Below, in pieces: positions 46,998 to 55,576 of a DNA stretch of 64,000 nucleotides; position 1 is the first letter of the stretch, and every line of letters begins with the position of its first letter. This stretch comes from an uncultured Clostridia bacterium (GTDB lineage Bacteria; Bacillota; Clostridia; Christensenellales; UBA1242): positions 431,112 through 495,111 of the forward strand of contig CAKVHV010000001.1 in the NCBI GenBank assembly GCA_934754475.1, read 5' to 3'. The notes under the pieces were generated by a model, which did not search any database, was not told the origin of the DNA, and was given only the letters and a program-made list of their open reading frames with translations. A program made the position numbers and the translations under genes.

Positions 46998-47918
46998 TTA
47001 TTTGTTTAAACCTAATTCATCTAACAAATTTTTCTTTTTCCCATTAAATTCTTGTTGTGCCTGTTGTAATTCTTTAGCTTGTTGTTTTAAAAAATAAGCG
47101 CGAGACAAAACATTTTCCATAATTTCCAAATAGTAATCTTTTGTTTGTTCCAATTGTTCTTCGTTTTCTGCTAAATCAATACATTGAGTAGTCATGTTCT
47201 TTGTTTTGTTAATTATGTAATCAACAAACCCTGGCGCTTTTATATCTTTATCATCAAGGTCAACAGCATCAATTTTGTCATTAAAATATGCACCGGCATT
47301 ACTAGTTGGAAATGGCTCATTGGTTAGATTTCCGAACATATCTCTATAAAACCATTCACCACTATCATTTTTTACAGGTGCAAAGCTAGCATAATCTCCA
47401 CATATGTAAGAACCAGCACTCTCGTATTCTTCGCTCAAATTTCCCTTCATATCTCTGTATGCATATTTTCCATTATCCTTTTTAACTAAAGCTAATCCAT
47501 TCACGTAACTTGATGCATGCTCATATTCTTCACTCAAATTCCCATTCATGTCTCTAAATGCGTATTTGCCATTATTCTTTTCAACTAAAGCAAACCCATT
47601 CGAATATTTGTATGCATACTTATATTCTTCACTTAAATTTCCTTTGGTATCTCTAAAAGCATATTTCTCACTATCCTTTTCAACTATAGCAATACCATTC
47701 GAATAACTTGATGCACACCAATATTCTTCACTCAAATTTCCTTCCATATCTCTGAATGCATAATTTCTATTTGGTAGTTGAACTAATCCATAACCATTAA
47801 CATAATCCCATGCATTCCTAAAAGTTTCACTTCTTTCATTAGTATATACATTGCGATAATAATAACCTTTTTTTGCTGGTCCCTTTTCAAGGACCCATTT
47901 GTTTTCTGTATTATTCAT
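46998..47918 (-). CDS. WG-repeat protein
   Basis: The protein (about 306 residues) contains five tandem repeats of roughly 34 residues at about 20-205. Each has the pattern YAFRDMxGNLSEEY followed by a YSNGxAxVEK segment, which matches the WG beta-propeller-like repeat family. A helical, Glu/Gln-rich C-terminus (about 240-300) follows. There is no signal peptide, so it is probably cytoplasmic. I chose ATG 47918; TTG 47924 is also possible, since AAAGGTGG lies upstream of both. The repeats are very alike, which suggests recent expansion. Function is unknown. Confidence 0.85.
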   Translation of the reverse strand: MNNTENKWVLEKGPAKKGYYYRNVYTNERSETFRNAWDYVNGYGLVQLPNRNYAFRDMEGNLSEEYWCASSYSNGIAIVEKDSEKYAFRDTKGNLSEEYKYAYKYSNGFALVEKNNGKYAFRDMNGNLSEEYEHASSYVNGLALVKKDNGKYAYRDMKGNLSEEYESAGSYICGDYASFAPVKNDSGEWFYRDMFGNLTNEPFPTSNAGAYFNDKIDAVDLDDKDIKAPGFVDYIINKTKNMTTQCIDLAENEEQLEQTKDYYLEIMENVLSRAYFLKQQAKELQQAQQEFNGKKKNLLDELGLNK

Positions 47919-47951
47919 AAACAATAATCCACCTTTATTTTTTATGTAAGT

Positions 47952-47980
47952 ATTATATCATACAAATTTTTACATTTCAA
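47952..47980 (-). promoter_or_regulatory. Promoter of the WG-repeat gene
   Basis: Minus strand TTGAAA (47975-47980), 17 bases, TATAAT (47952-47957), about 35 bases before the start. Confidence 0.8.
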
Positions 47981-48070
47981 TACCCTTTTGAAAATTTGAC
48001 TATTTATAAATTTTGAAGTATTTTTAAACTCTTTAAAACATATATTAATATTCCATTTTTCGCTTTACAG

Positions 48071-48099
48071 AAAAAATAGCCAAGCAAAAGCTTGACTAT
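48071..48099 (-). terminator. Terminator after ppdK
   Basis: A 10-bp stem ATAGTCAAGC/GCTTGGCTAT (48076-48099) is followed by a T-run on the minus strand. Confidence 0.85.
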
Positions 48100-48108
48100 T
48101 TATATTAA

Positions 48109-50748
48109 TTATTTATTTCTGATTGCTGCTTGAGCGGCTGCAAGTCTAGCGATAGGTACTCTATATGGAGAGCAACTTACATAGTCAAGACCAATCTTGT
48201 GACAGAATTCAATAGAACTTGGGTCACCACCATGTTCACCACAAATACCGCAGTGAAGTTGTGGACGAGTGCCTTTGCCTAGCTTAACTGCCATATCCAT
48301 AAGTTTGCCAACACCAACAGTGTCAAGTCTAGCAAATGGGTCAGATTCGTAAATCTTGTTTGCATAGTAAGATGGCAAGAATTTGCCAGCATCATCACGG
48401 CTGAAACCAAATGTCATTTGAGTCAAGTCGTTTGTACCAAAGCAGAAGAATTCAGCTTCTTTTGCAATTTCGTCTGCAGTAAGAGCAGCACGTGGAATTT
48501 CAATCATTGTACCAACATGGTATTTAAGTTCAACACCGCTAGCTTTGATAATTGCATCAGCAGTTTCAACAACTGTCTTTTTAACAAATGCAAGTTCTTT
48601 AACTTCGCCAACAAGTGGAATCATGATTTCTGGAACTACGTTCCAATCTGGATGATTCTTTTGAACATTGATAGCAGCTTTGATTACTGCTTTTGTTTGC
48701 ATAACAGCGATTTCTGGATAAGTAACAGTAAGTCTACATCCACGGTGTCCCATCATTGGGTTAACTTCATGAAGGTCTGTGATATATTGTTTGATTTGAG
48801 CAACAGTTTTGCCTTTTGCTTTTGCCAATGCTTCAATATCTTGAGCTTCGGTTGGAACGAACTCATGAAGTGGTGGGTCTAGGAATCTGATACAAACTGG
48901 CATACCTTTGAGTGCTTCCATCAAAGCTTCAAAGTCTGCTTGTTGCATAGGTTCGATTTTGTTTAGAGCAACTTCTCTTTCTTCCTTAGTATCTGAACAA
49001 ATCATTTCTCTGAATGCACCGATTCTTTGTGGGTCAAAGAACATATGCTCAGTACGACATAGACCAATACCTTGAGCGCCTAGTTCTTCGGCACGTTTAG
49101 CATCGTTTGGTGTATCTGCGTTAGTTCTAACACCAAGTTTTTTGTACTTGTCAGCAAGTCTCATAATTCTTCCAAAGTAACCACTATTTGGGTCAGCTGG
49201 AACAGTCTTGATTTCACAATTGTAAATTTTACCAGTTGTACCATCAAGAGAGATATAGTCTCCTTCGTGGAAAGTTTGACCACTTAGAGTAAATTGTTTG
49301 TTTTCTTCGTCCATCTTGATGTCTCCACAACCAGAAACACAACATGTACCCATACCACGAGCAACAACTGCTGCGTGAGATGTTTGACCGCCACGAACAG
49401 TAAGAATACCTTGAGCATATTTCATACCTTCAATATCTTCTGGGCTAGTTTCAAGTCTAACAAGAACAACTTTTTCTTTGTTTTTGCCATGAACAACAGC
49501 ATCTTCAGCTGTGAACACGATTTTACCAGTTGCAGCACCTGGAGATGCAGCAATACCCTTGCCTACAACATTTTCTTTGTCTGCATTTTTAAGAGCAACT
49601 GTGTCAAATTGTGGGTGAAGAAGCATATCAAGAGATTTAGCATCAATTTGCATCAAAGCTTCTTCTTCAGAAATCATTCCTTCATCAATCAAATCACAAG
49701 CGATTCTGATAGCAGCAGCAGCTGTTCTCTTACCATTTCTTGTTTGAAGCATGTATAGATGTCTATCTTCGATAGTAAATTCCATATCTTGCATATCTCT
49801 ATAATGACTTTCTAGTTTGTTACAGATTTCCAAGAATTGGTCATAAACATCAGGCATTATTTCAGCCATTTTTGAAATAGGCATAGGAGTTCTAACACCA
49901 GCAACAACGTCTTCACCTTGTGCATTCATCAAAAATTCGCCCATAAGACCTTTTTCACCAGTAGCAGGATTACGAGTAAACGCAACACCAGTACCAGAAG
50001 TTTCACCCATGTTACCAAAAGCCATCATTTGAACGTTTACAGCAGTTCCCCAAGAATAAGGAATGTCGTGGTCCATACGATAGATATTAGCACGTGGATT
50101 ATCCCAAGAACGGAATACAGCCTTGATAGCTTCAAATAATTGTTCCTTAGGGTCATTAGGGAAATCTTTTCCTAATTGATTTTTGTATTCTTGCTTAAAT
50201 TCATAAGCTAGTTCTTTTAAATCGTCAGCAGTTAAATCTACGTCGTAAACTACACCCTTTCTTTCTTTCATTTGGTCGATAAGTTTTTCGAAGTATTTTT
50301 TGCCAACTTCCATAACAACGTCACTGAACATTTGAATAAATCTTCTGTAACAGTCCCAAGCCCATCTTGGATTACCGGATTTAGCTGAAATAACTTCAAC
50401 AACATCTTCGTTAAGACCCAAGTTAAGGATTGTATCCATCATTCCTGGCATAGATGCTCTAGCACCAGACCTTACTGATACAAGAAGTGGATTTTCCTTG
50501 TCACCGAACTTTTTGCCAGTGATTTTTTCCATCTTTTCGATATTTTCCATTATTTCTCTTTGAATATCTGCATTAATTTGTCTACCATCTTCGTAGTATT
50601 GAGTGCAGGCTTCAGTAGAAATAGTGAAACCTTGTGGAACAGGCAAGCCTAAGTTAGTCATTTCTGCCAAGTTAGCACCTTTTCCGCCAAGTAGTTCTCT
50701 CATTTTAGCGTTACCTTCGCTAAATAAATAAACATATTTCTTTTGCAT
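48109..50748 (-). CDS. ppdK: Pyruvate, phosphate dikinase
   Basis: PPDK interconverts pyruvate, ATP and phosphate with PEP, AMP and diphosphate. In anaerobic Firmicutes it usually works in glycolysis with PPi. The 879-residue protein has the ATP-grasp domain (GGKGANLAEM, SVRSGARASMPGMMDT) and the swivelling domain with the phospho-His in GGQTSHAAVVARGMG (about residue 455). The C-terminal PEP/pyruvate TIM barrel carries LDPPLHEF, GTMIEIPRA and the GICGEHGGDP loop. I chose ATG 50748, which follows AAAGGAG, instead of an upstream in-frame codon at 50796 that overlaps the promoter. It is monocistronic. Confidence 0.97.
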   Translation of the reverse strand: MQKKYVYLFSEGNAKMRELLGGKGANLAEMTNLGLPVPQGFTISTEACTQYYEDGRQINADIQREIMENIEKMEKITGKKFGDKENPLLVSVRSGARASMPGMMDTILNLGLNEDVVEVISAKSGNPRWAWDCYRRFIQMFSDVVMEVGKKYFEKLIDQMKERKGVVYDVDLTADDLKELAYEFKQEYKNQLGKDFPNDPKEQLFEAIKAVFRSWDNPRANIYRMDHDIPYSWGTAVNVQMMAFGNMGETSGTGVAFTRNPATGEKGLMGEFLMNAQGEDVVAGVRTPMPISKMAEIMPDVYDQFLEICNKLESHYRDMQDMEFTIEDRHLYMLQTRNGKRTAAAAIRIACDLIDEGMISEEEALMQIDAKSLDMLLHPQFDTVALKNADKENVVGKGIAASPGAATGKIVFTAEDAVVHGKNKEKVVLVRLETSPEDIEGMKYAQGILTVRGGQTSHAAVVARGMGTCCVSGCGDIKMDEENKQFTLSGQTFHEGDYISLDGTTGKIYNCEIKTVPADPNSGYFGRIMRLADKYKKLGVRTNADTPNDAKRAEELGAQGIGLCRTEHMFFDPQRIGAFREMICSDTKEEREVALNKIEPMQQADFEALMEALKGMPVCIRFLDPPLHEFVPTEAQDIEALAKAKGKTVAQIKQYITDLHEVNPMMGHRGCRLTVTYPEIAVMQTKAVIKAAINVQKNHPDWNVVPEIMIPLVGEVKELAFVKKTVVETADAIIKASGVELKYHVGTMIEIPRAALTADEIAKEAEFFCFGTNDLTQMTFGFSRDDAGKFLPSYYANKIYESDPFARLDTVGVGKLMDMAVKLGKGTRPQLHCGICGEHGGDPSSIEFCHKIGLDYVSCSPYRVPIARLAAAQAAIRNK

Positions 50749-50778
50749 ATTTTCTCCTTTATGTAAAACTACTCCACT

Positions 50779-50807
50779 AGTATATATTTTTTGCACAAAT
50801 CTTGCAA
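50779..50807 (-). promoter_or_regulatory. ppdK promoter
   Basis: Minus strand TTGCAA (50802-50807), 17 bases, TATACT (50779-50784), about 30 bases before ATG 50748. Its position supports the downstream start codon. Confidence 0.7.
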
Positions 50808-50857
50808 GTAAATCTGTAAAAAAGTTTAAAAAATTTGTAAGAATTATCTAAAAATAA

Positions 50858-50887
50858 AGCCATTTTGCATAAATATACAAAATGACT
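50858..50887 (-). terminator. Terminator after recO
   Basis: A 10-bp stem AGTCATTTTG/CAAAATGGCT (50858-50887) is followed by TTATTTTT on the minus strand. Confidence 0.7.
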
Positions 50888-50959
50888 TATAATTATTTAT
50901 TGAGTGTAATTTATTAGTTAATAATATAACTTAAATGTCTTGTAAATAGAATTAAAACA

Positions 50960-51679
50960 TTAATCTTTCAATGACTTAAACTTGTAATTTAGCCTATTTG
51001 ACAAATCCATAGTACACAATTCAAAAATTCTATCTTGGCAATCCACCGATACTTTGACAGAATTTAATTTTTCCAAACTTGTATTTTGAATAATCTTGAG
51101 AGTTACAAAATCTTGTTTTGAGACAATCACCCCACCCGAACAGTTTGAACATCTAAATGTTCCTGTGTAGACATCAAACTTAATATCTCCCATAAATTTT
51201 AGTCCACAGTTATCGCATGTATCAAAGTTAAGCTCATATCCAATAATTTTAAGAACTATTAGCATAAACTTTATAACACTAAGTTTGGTATTAACATTCT
51301 CGGAATAAACAATATTTTGAAGAGTTTTGAGAAGTGTCAAAAACAAACTCTCCGAAATAATATTTGGTTTCATAATAACTTTGCAAATTTCAAGCATAAG
51401 ACTACATAGTTTGTAAGAGTCATAGTCGCTGGTCAAATCAAAAAATGTGTCAATAAGGTCAGCCCCCTTGACAACATAAAAATCTTTTGCTTTGACTAAA
51501 TCGAATTTTCCAAAACAAAAAGGTTGAGATGCAAATTTAAGTTTTGAATTCGGTGCAGAAACTCCTTTGAGTATTCCCGTAATAACCCCTAATTCAACAC
51601 TAAATATGTGAACCAATTTGTCTTTGTCTTTGTATGGCATCGAACTTAAAACAATACCAGTAACCGATAGTTCTTCCAA
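50960..51679 (-). CDS. recO: DNA repair protein RecO
   Basis: The 239-residue RecO works with RecR and RecF to load RecA on SSB-coated DNA. It has the N-terminal OB fold (TGIVLSSMPYKDKDKLVHIFS) and a C-terminal zinc site (CDNCG ... FRCSNC). The start is TTG at 51679, directly after the yqzL stop (TAATTG), with AAAAAGGA inside the end of yqzL. This is the conserved era-yqzL-recO order. Confidence 0.93.
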   Translation of the reverse strand: MEELSVTGIVLSSMPYKDKDKLVHIFSVELGVITGILKGVSAPNSKLKFASQPFCFGKFDLVKAKDFYVVKGADLIDTFFDLTSDYDSYKLCSLMLEICKVIMKPNIISESLFLTLLKTLQNIVYSENVNTKLSVIKFMLIVLKIIGYELNFDTCDNCGLKFMGDIKFDVYTGTFRCSNCSGGVIVSKQDFVTLKIIQNTSLEKLNSVKVSVDCQDRIFELCTMDLSNRLNYKFKSLKD

Positions 51680-51766
51680 TTATTTTTTCCTTTTTAACGC
51701 ACTATACAACAAGTAATAGTTTATCTGTCCAGTTTTTTCAAATAGTTTCCAACATAAATCTTCCAT
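51680..51766 (-). CDS. yqzL: YqzL family microprotein (28 residues)
   Basis: A tiny gene begins at ATG 51766 with AAGGGG at good spacing and ends at TAA 51680-51682, directly before the recO start. The product MEDLCWKLFEKTGQINYYLL (first 20 residues) matches the YqzL pattern, in which L-WKLF-KTG-I--YLL is conserved. In Bacillus YqzL also lies between era and recO and is somewhat longer (about 47 residues). Function is unknown, and translational coupling with recO is likely. Confidence 0.85.
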   Translation of the reverse strand: MEDLCWKLFEKTGQINYYLLYSALKRKK

Positions 51767-51917
51767 GACAACCCCTTATAAAGTGTTTTTTATATTTTAT
51801 GTGAGTAATCTAAGTTTATGCTAGTTTTTAAATAAACAAATATTTTTAAATTGAATAATTATTTAATATTCTAAATATTTATTCTTAAGTAATCATTTAA
51901 AATTAAAACATTATATT

Positions 51918-52802
51918 TTACAAATCATCTTGGCTATATCCAAGCGATTTGACAGTACTAGTTGAGTTTCGCCAGTCTTCCCTAACCTTAACAAATAGTT
52001 TGAGCATGACTTTTCTATCTAGCAATTTTTCTATATCTAGTCTGGATTTTGTGCCAATACTTTTGAGCATTGCCCCATTCTTTCCAATTACAATAGATTT
52101 GTGGCTGGCTTTTTCCAAAATTATATCTGCATCAATCTCCACTACTGGGTTTGACTCATCAAATCTGGCTATTTCAATAGCAATTCCGTGTGGAAGTTCA
52201 TCTTGCAAAAGCCACAACGTTTTTTCTCTTATAATTTCGCCTACCAAAAATTTGATTGATTTGTCTGTATATACATCATCGTCAAAATACTTAACATCTT
52301 CGTGCAAGTACGATTTGATTACTTTGATAAGTTCTTCCAAATTCTTTGATTTCAAAGCAGAAACCGGCACAATGTCTTTGATATTATTAAGTGAATTACA
52401 CTTAGTAAGTTCGGGATAAAGTTTGACATATGTTGTATCGTCAATTTTGTTTACGACCAAAACAACATTAGCATTCCCCGTATATTTATTCAGATTATCC
52501 AAAGTTTTTTCGGTTATCTTTTTTGACCCGTCTATTACATACAAAATTACATCAACATCTGTTTTTGCTGTTGTAATTGCTTTTGACATATAGTCATCTA
52601 GTTTATTTTTTGATTTATGAATTCCGGGAGTATCAATAAAAACGATTTGACTTTCTTCGTCGTTGTAAATTCCAAGTATTTTATTTCGTGTTGTTTGTGG
52701 TTTTGGTGATACAATAGAAACTTTTTCTTTCAAAATCGAATTTAAAAGTGTACTCTTCCCCACATTAGGCTCACCCAAAATTGCAACAAATCCTGACTTC
52801 AT
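51918..52802 (-). CDS. era: GTPase Era
   Basis: Era binds the 3' end of 16S rRNA during 30S assembly. The 294-residue protein has the GTPase motifs GEPNVGKST (G1), DTPG (G3) and NKID (G4), and a C-terminal KH domain with VIGKNGAMLKSIG. Its ATG shares one base with the ybeY stop (TAATG). The gap of 150 bases to yqzL is AT-rich. Confidence 0.97.
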   Translation of the reverse strand: MKSGFVAILGEPNVGKSTLLNSILKEKVSIVSPKPQTTRNKILGIYNDEESQIVFIDTPGIHKSKNKLDDYMSKAITTAKTDVDVILYVIDGSKKITEKTLDNLNKYTGNANVVLVVNKIDDTTYVKLYPELTKCNSLNNIKDIVPVSALKSKNLEELIKVIKSYLHEDVKYFDDDVYTDKSIKFLVGEIIREKTLWLLQDELPHGIAIEIARFDESNPVVEIDADIILEKASHKSIVIGKNGAMLKSIGTKSRLDIEKLLDRKVMLKLFVKVREDWRNSTSTVKSLGYSQDDL

Positions 52803-53311
52803 TATTTTCTCTCCAAGTTAACTTTTTTCATAATTTTTTCTTCCATTTCACGCATTACAGGCTTGTCGTCATCTTTCATATGGTCATATCCCAACAAGTG
52901 TAGCAATCCGTGTACTGCCATGTAAGTCATTTCTCTAAGTTTAGTATTTCCATATTCTTTGGCATGTTTATAAACAATTGGCTTACAAATACAAATATCC
53001 CCTACAAAAATTGCATTAGTGTCTGGATTAATTTCGCTTTTGAAATTTTCCCTTGTTAGTTTGTCTATAATTAACTGCATATCTGTCTTTCCTTGTTCTA
53101 ACAAATTTGGAAAAGACAAAACATCCGTTACACTATCTTTAGACCTAAACTTATTGTTTAAATCTCTAATTTCTTTTTTAGATACAAAACTAATATTTAC
53201 TTCCAAGTCTTTGCATTTAACTTTGAGAATTTTAAGTGCTTCATTGTATGCTTGAGTTATGCTTTGAATATATTTTTTGTTAAATGTTGTTTTGTTAAAA
53301 TTAATTATCAT
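52802..53311 (-). CDS. ybeY: Endoribonuclease YbeY
   Basis: The 169-residue metalloprotein acts in 16S rRNA maturation and quality control. The zinc motif H-x3-H-x5-H is seen as HGLLHLLGYDH (about residues 134-144). ATG follows AAAGGA. It is coupled to era. The genes that often separate yqfD from ybeY (phoH, the HD-family pgpH) and ybeY from era (dgkA, cdd) are missing here. Confidence 0.95.
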   Translation of the reverse strand: MIINFNKTTFNKKYIQSITQAYNEALKILKVKCKDLEVNISFVSKKEIRDLNNKFRSKDSVTDVLSFPNLLEQGKTDMQLIIDKLTRENFKSEINPDTNAIFVGDICICKPIVYKHAKEYGNTKLREMTYMAVHGLLHLLGYDHMKDDDKPVMREMEEKIMKKVNLERK

Positions 53312-53333
53312 ATTTTATCCTTTAATAAAATTA

Positions 53334-54467
53334 TTACTTTCCGTACTTTAAGTATACACTACTTTTTAAATAAATGGTAACGATATTCCCATAATTTGTA
53401 GAAGAAATTTTAACATTTTCATTTTCCACTTCCAAATTATCTGGAACTTTTTTGTATACTTTTTCTTTTAATTCGCTAATTATCTGTTCTTTGGAACTTT
53501 CAAAATCCAAATCCACAGTTTCACTTGCTGTCTCAAATGCAATAATCTTATTTATTTTTAATGGCAAAAAATATTCACTGATAAGAGTACTCTCTTCTTG
53601 CAAATCGTAGTTTTCAAACTTACACTCAGATTTTTTTGAAAACAAATTTATATTCCCTAGTTTGTAGTCAACACTCAAAACTTGAGTTTTCCCGGTTCGA
53701 AATACTCTAGTTTCTTGATTTTTAAATTCATACTTTTCGGAAAAATATACATCTGCAACAATCTCAGCACATGGAGCGATTTCTAGTTTTTCGCCCGAAA
53801 CCATATTGTATGGCTCGACAATTACATCACCCTTGAAAACAATATCTCCACTGGATTTAACCGCTGTTCCCGAATAGACATTAATCGAATTTATGACCAT
53901 ATCATATTCTGCTACAATTGGCACATAAGAACTCTCAATATCCGGCAATTCTTCCTTGACATTGACAATAAGTGAATTCCCCTTGGTCATGACACTCACA
54001 AAGGATAATTTAAGTTCGTCGGATAAATATTTTTCCAAATTGGATTTATCAAAATTCATATACGAAAACTTAGTAAGTCCAAATTCATTAATTTTTTGAA
54101 CAACTTGGGACTTGTCCATATTTGTAGTTCCAAAAACTTGAATACTAATAAGTCTATTTTGCATGGCAAGTATAAGCACAAAACTAGCAATCAATCCAGC
54201 AATAAGACCTATTCTATATTTCAAAAAATGAAGTATCCTTTGATTTAGACTTGGAGAAACCAAAGATATTTCGTAGTTTTGAGTGTTTATTGTTTTGAAT
54301 TTTTTTAAATCAGCATCGTTTAGTGAAAACTCCATTTCGCTTGGACTAAATTTTTTAACGTCGATTAATTTTATGTCATTTTCAACACAAGTGTTAATTA
54401 AATTATTAAGATTGTATCCCAAAACTTTTAATTTGGCATAAACTTTTGCACTATTTCTTTTTTTCAT
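53334..54467 (-). CDS. yqfD: Sporulation protein YqfD
   Basis: The 377-residue protein matches YqfD (SpoIV-like), a sigma-E-controlled mother-cell protein needed for efficient sporulation in Bacillus. A transmembrane helix lies at about 87-107, with a C-terminal extracytoplasmic part containing the EELPDIE and GDIVFKGDVIVEPYNMVSGE-like segments. It starts inside yqfC (17-base overlap), with GGGAG upstream. Confidence 0.88.
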   Translation of the reverse strand: MKKRNSAKVYAKLKVLGYNLNNLINTCVENDIKLIDVKKFSPSEMEFSLNDADLKKFKTINTQNYEISLVSPSLNQRILHFLKYRIGLIAGLIASFVLILAMQNRLISIQVFGTTNMDKSQVVQKINEFGLTKFSYMNFDKSNLEKYLSDELKLSFVSVMTKGNSLIVNVKEELPDIESSYVPIVAEYDMVINSINVYSGTAVKSSGDIVFKGDVIVEPYNMVSGEKLEIAPCAEIVADVYFSEKYEFKNQETRVFRTGKTQVLSVDYKLGNINLFSKKSECKFENYDLQEESTLISEYFLPLKINKIIAFETASETVDLDFESSKEQIISELKEKVYKKVPDNLEVENENVKISSTNYGNIVTIYLKSSVYLKYGK

Positions 54468-54738
54468 TAATTTCTCCCAACTCTATACTGCAAATATGAC
54501 CTTTGATTATTAGTTCTTTTTTGTTTATTTGGCAAATTTGCAAATTTTCACCAACTATGGCAATATTTTTGGTTTTCTTGACTTTGATTTCAATTCTTTC
54601 GTTTGAATAATCCAAAATTTTCAAAAAATTGCTAATATGAAGTACTTTGTCTGACAAAACTACAAGTTTAAAGTCTTTGGAAATCTCATTAAATGGCAGT
54701 TTTGCAATATCCAATAATTCTTCAATTAAATTATTCAT
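54451..54738 (-). CDS. yqfC: YqfC (YabP/YqfC family sporulation protein)
   Basis: This 95-residue beta-rich protein of the YabP/YqfC family has the pattern LVVLSDKVLHISNFLKILDYS then VGENLQICQINKKELIIKG. In Bacillus it is expressed under sigma-E with yqfD. Position and overlap with yqfD support the call. ATG follows AAAAAGGA. Confidence 0.88.
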   Translation of the reverse strand: MNNLIEELLDIAKLPFNEISKDFKLVVLSDKVLHISNFLKILDYSNERIEIKVKKTKNIAIVGENLQICQINKKELIIKGHICSIELGEINEKKK

Positions 54739-54856
54739 ATTTTTAATTCCTTTTTGTTGTAATTCTCAAAACTATTTATATGAAAATTTAATTAAATTAA
54801 TTACTAATATGGGTTTTCAAATATAACTTTGATTTAAAACATAATTAATAAAAAAA

Positions 54857-54995
54857 ACACTTTGAATATGAATTGAACCCCATATCTGTAGTGCATAATG
54901 GAGTTCACTTCAATATGAATTGAACCCCATATTTGTAGTGCATAATGGAGTTCACTTCAATATCAAGATTTTAACTTGAGAATACTTCAAAGTGT
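54857..54995. repeat. Multi-hairpin element with two 47-bp tandem repeats
   Basis: Outer repeat ACACTTTGAA (54857-54866) pairs perfectly with TTCAAAGTGT (54986-54995). Inside are two tandem 47-base units (54865-54911 and 54912-54958, one difference), each with a GAACCCCAT/ATGGAGTTC hairpin, followed by a CAAG/CTTG hairpin. It fills most of the 307-base gap 54739-55045 between yqfC and the membrane protein gene, where I see no gene. Confidence 0.7.
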
Positions 54996-55045
54996 ATTTA
55001 ATTTTTATTGACTTATTAATTTAATCAGTGAGTCAAAAGTCAACG

Positions 55046-55567
55046 TCACATCTTTTTTAGGATATTTTCAAGAATTAAAAGTTTCATTTCTTTTGACATA
55101 CTTTCAAATTCTTTGATTAACTTTTGTTTTTCAATGTCTGTAGTGTTTAAATTAGCATCGTTTATATCGACCACTGGACTAACTTGAATTTCTACTTTTT
55201 TATCATGAATATCTTTTTCTTGCTTTGAATTTAGAAATGCCGAACAAATGTTGCTATCTAGCATTGTTTTGTCGTCATCGGTTGGACTTACAACAAATCT
55301 ATCATACAAGTAATTACTATCATCTGGTTTTGTAGGTTTTGATTTACCATCGTCTTTTGAAACGGTATTTTGTTCTTCGCCTTTTTTTGAATCCGAACTC
55401 TTGTCTGAGCTTTCTACTTTTGATTCAGATTTTTTATCTTTCGAATTAGATTTTGCTTTTGGATTTGCATTTTCAAGTGAATTTATAGCCTTAAAAAACA
55501 ACACCACAAATGCCAAAATAGCTAGAGCAATTATCAAAGATATAACGGGGTTTTCTAAAATAATCAT
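55046..55567 (-). CDS. Membrane-anchored Lys/Ser/Asp-rich protein beside floA
   Basis: I do not recognise a family. The 173-residue protein has one N-terminal transmembrane helix (about residues 8-28), a long disordered linker rich in Lys, Ser and Asp (30-85) and a more ordered C-terminal part ending in an amphipathic helix. It starts 10 bases after the floA stop with a strong AAGGAG, so it belongs to the floA operon. It occupies the place of yqfB in Bacillus but does not resemble it. Confidence 0.75.
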   Translation of the reverse strand: MIILENPVISLIIALAILAFVVLFFKAINSLENANPKAKSNSKDKKSESKVESSDKSSDSKKGEEQNTVSKDDGKSKPTKPDDSNYLYDRFVVSPTDDDKTMLDSNICSAFLNSKQEKDIHDKKVEIQVSPVVDINDANLNTTDIEKQKLIKEFESMSKEMKLLILENILKKM

Positions 55568-55576
55568 TGTTACTCC

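Noticed and set aside
49294..49758. 154-codon plus-strand frame opposite ppdK
   Set aside because: Composition is Cys/Thr/Asn-rich as expected of an antisense shadow, while ppdK on the other strand has full domain support.
54857..54995. CRISPR array (two repeats)
   Set aside because: The two 47-base units are directly adjacent without spacers, and no cas gene is in the window.
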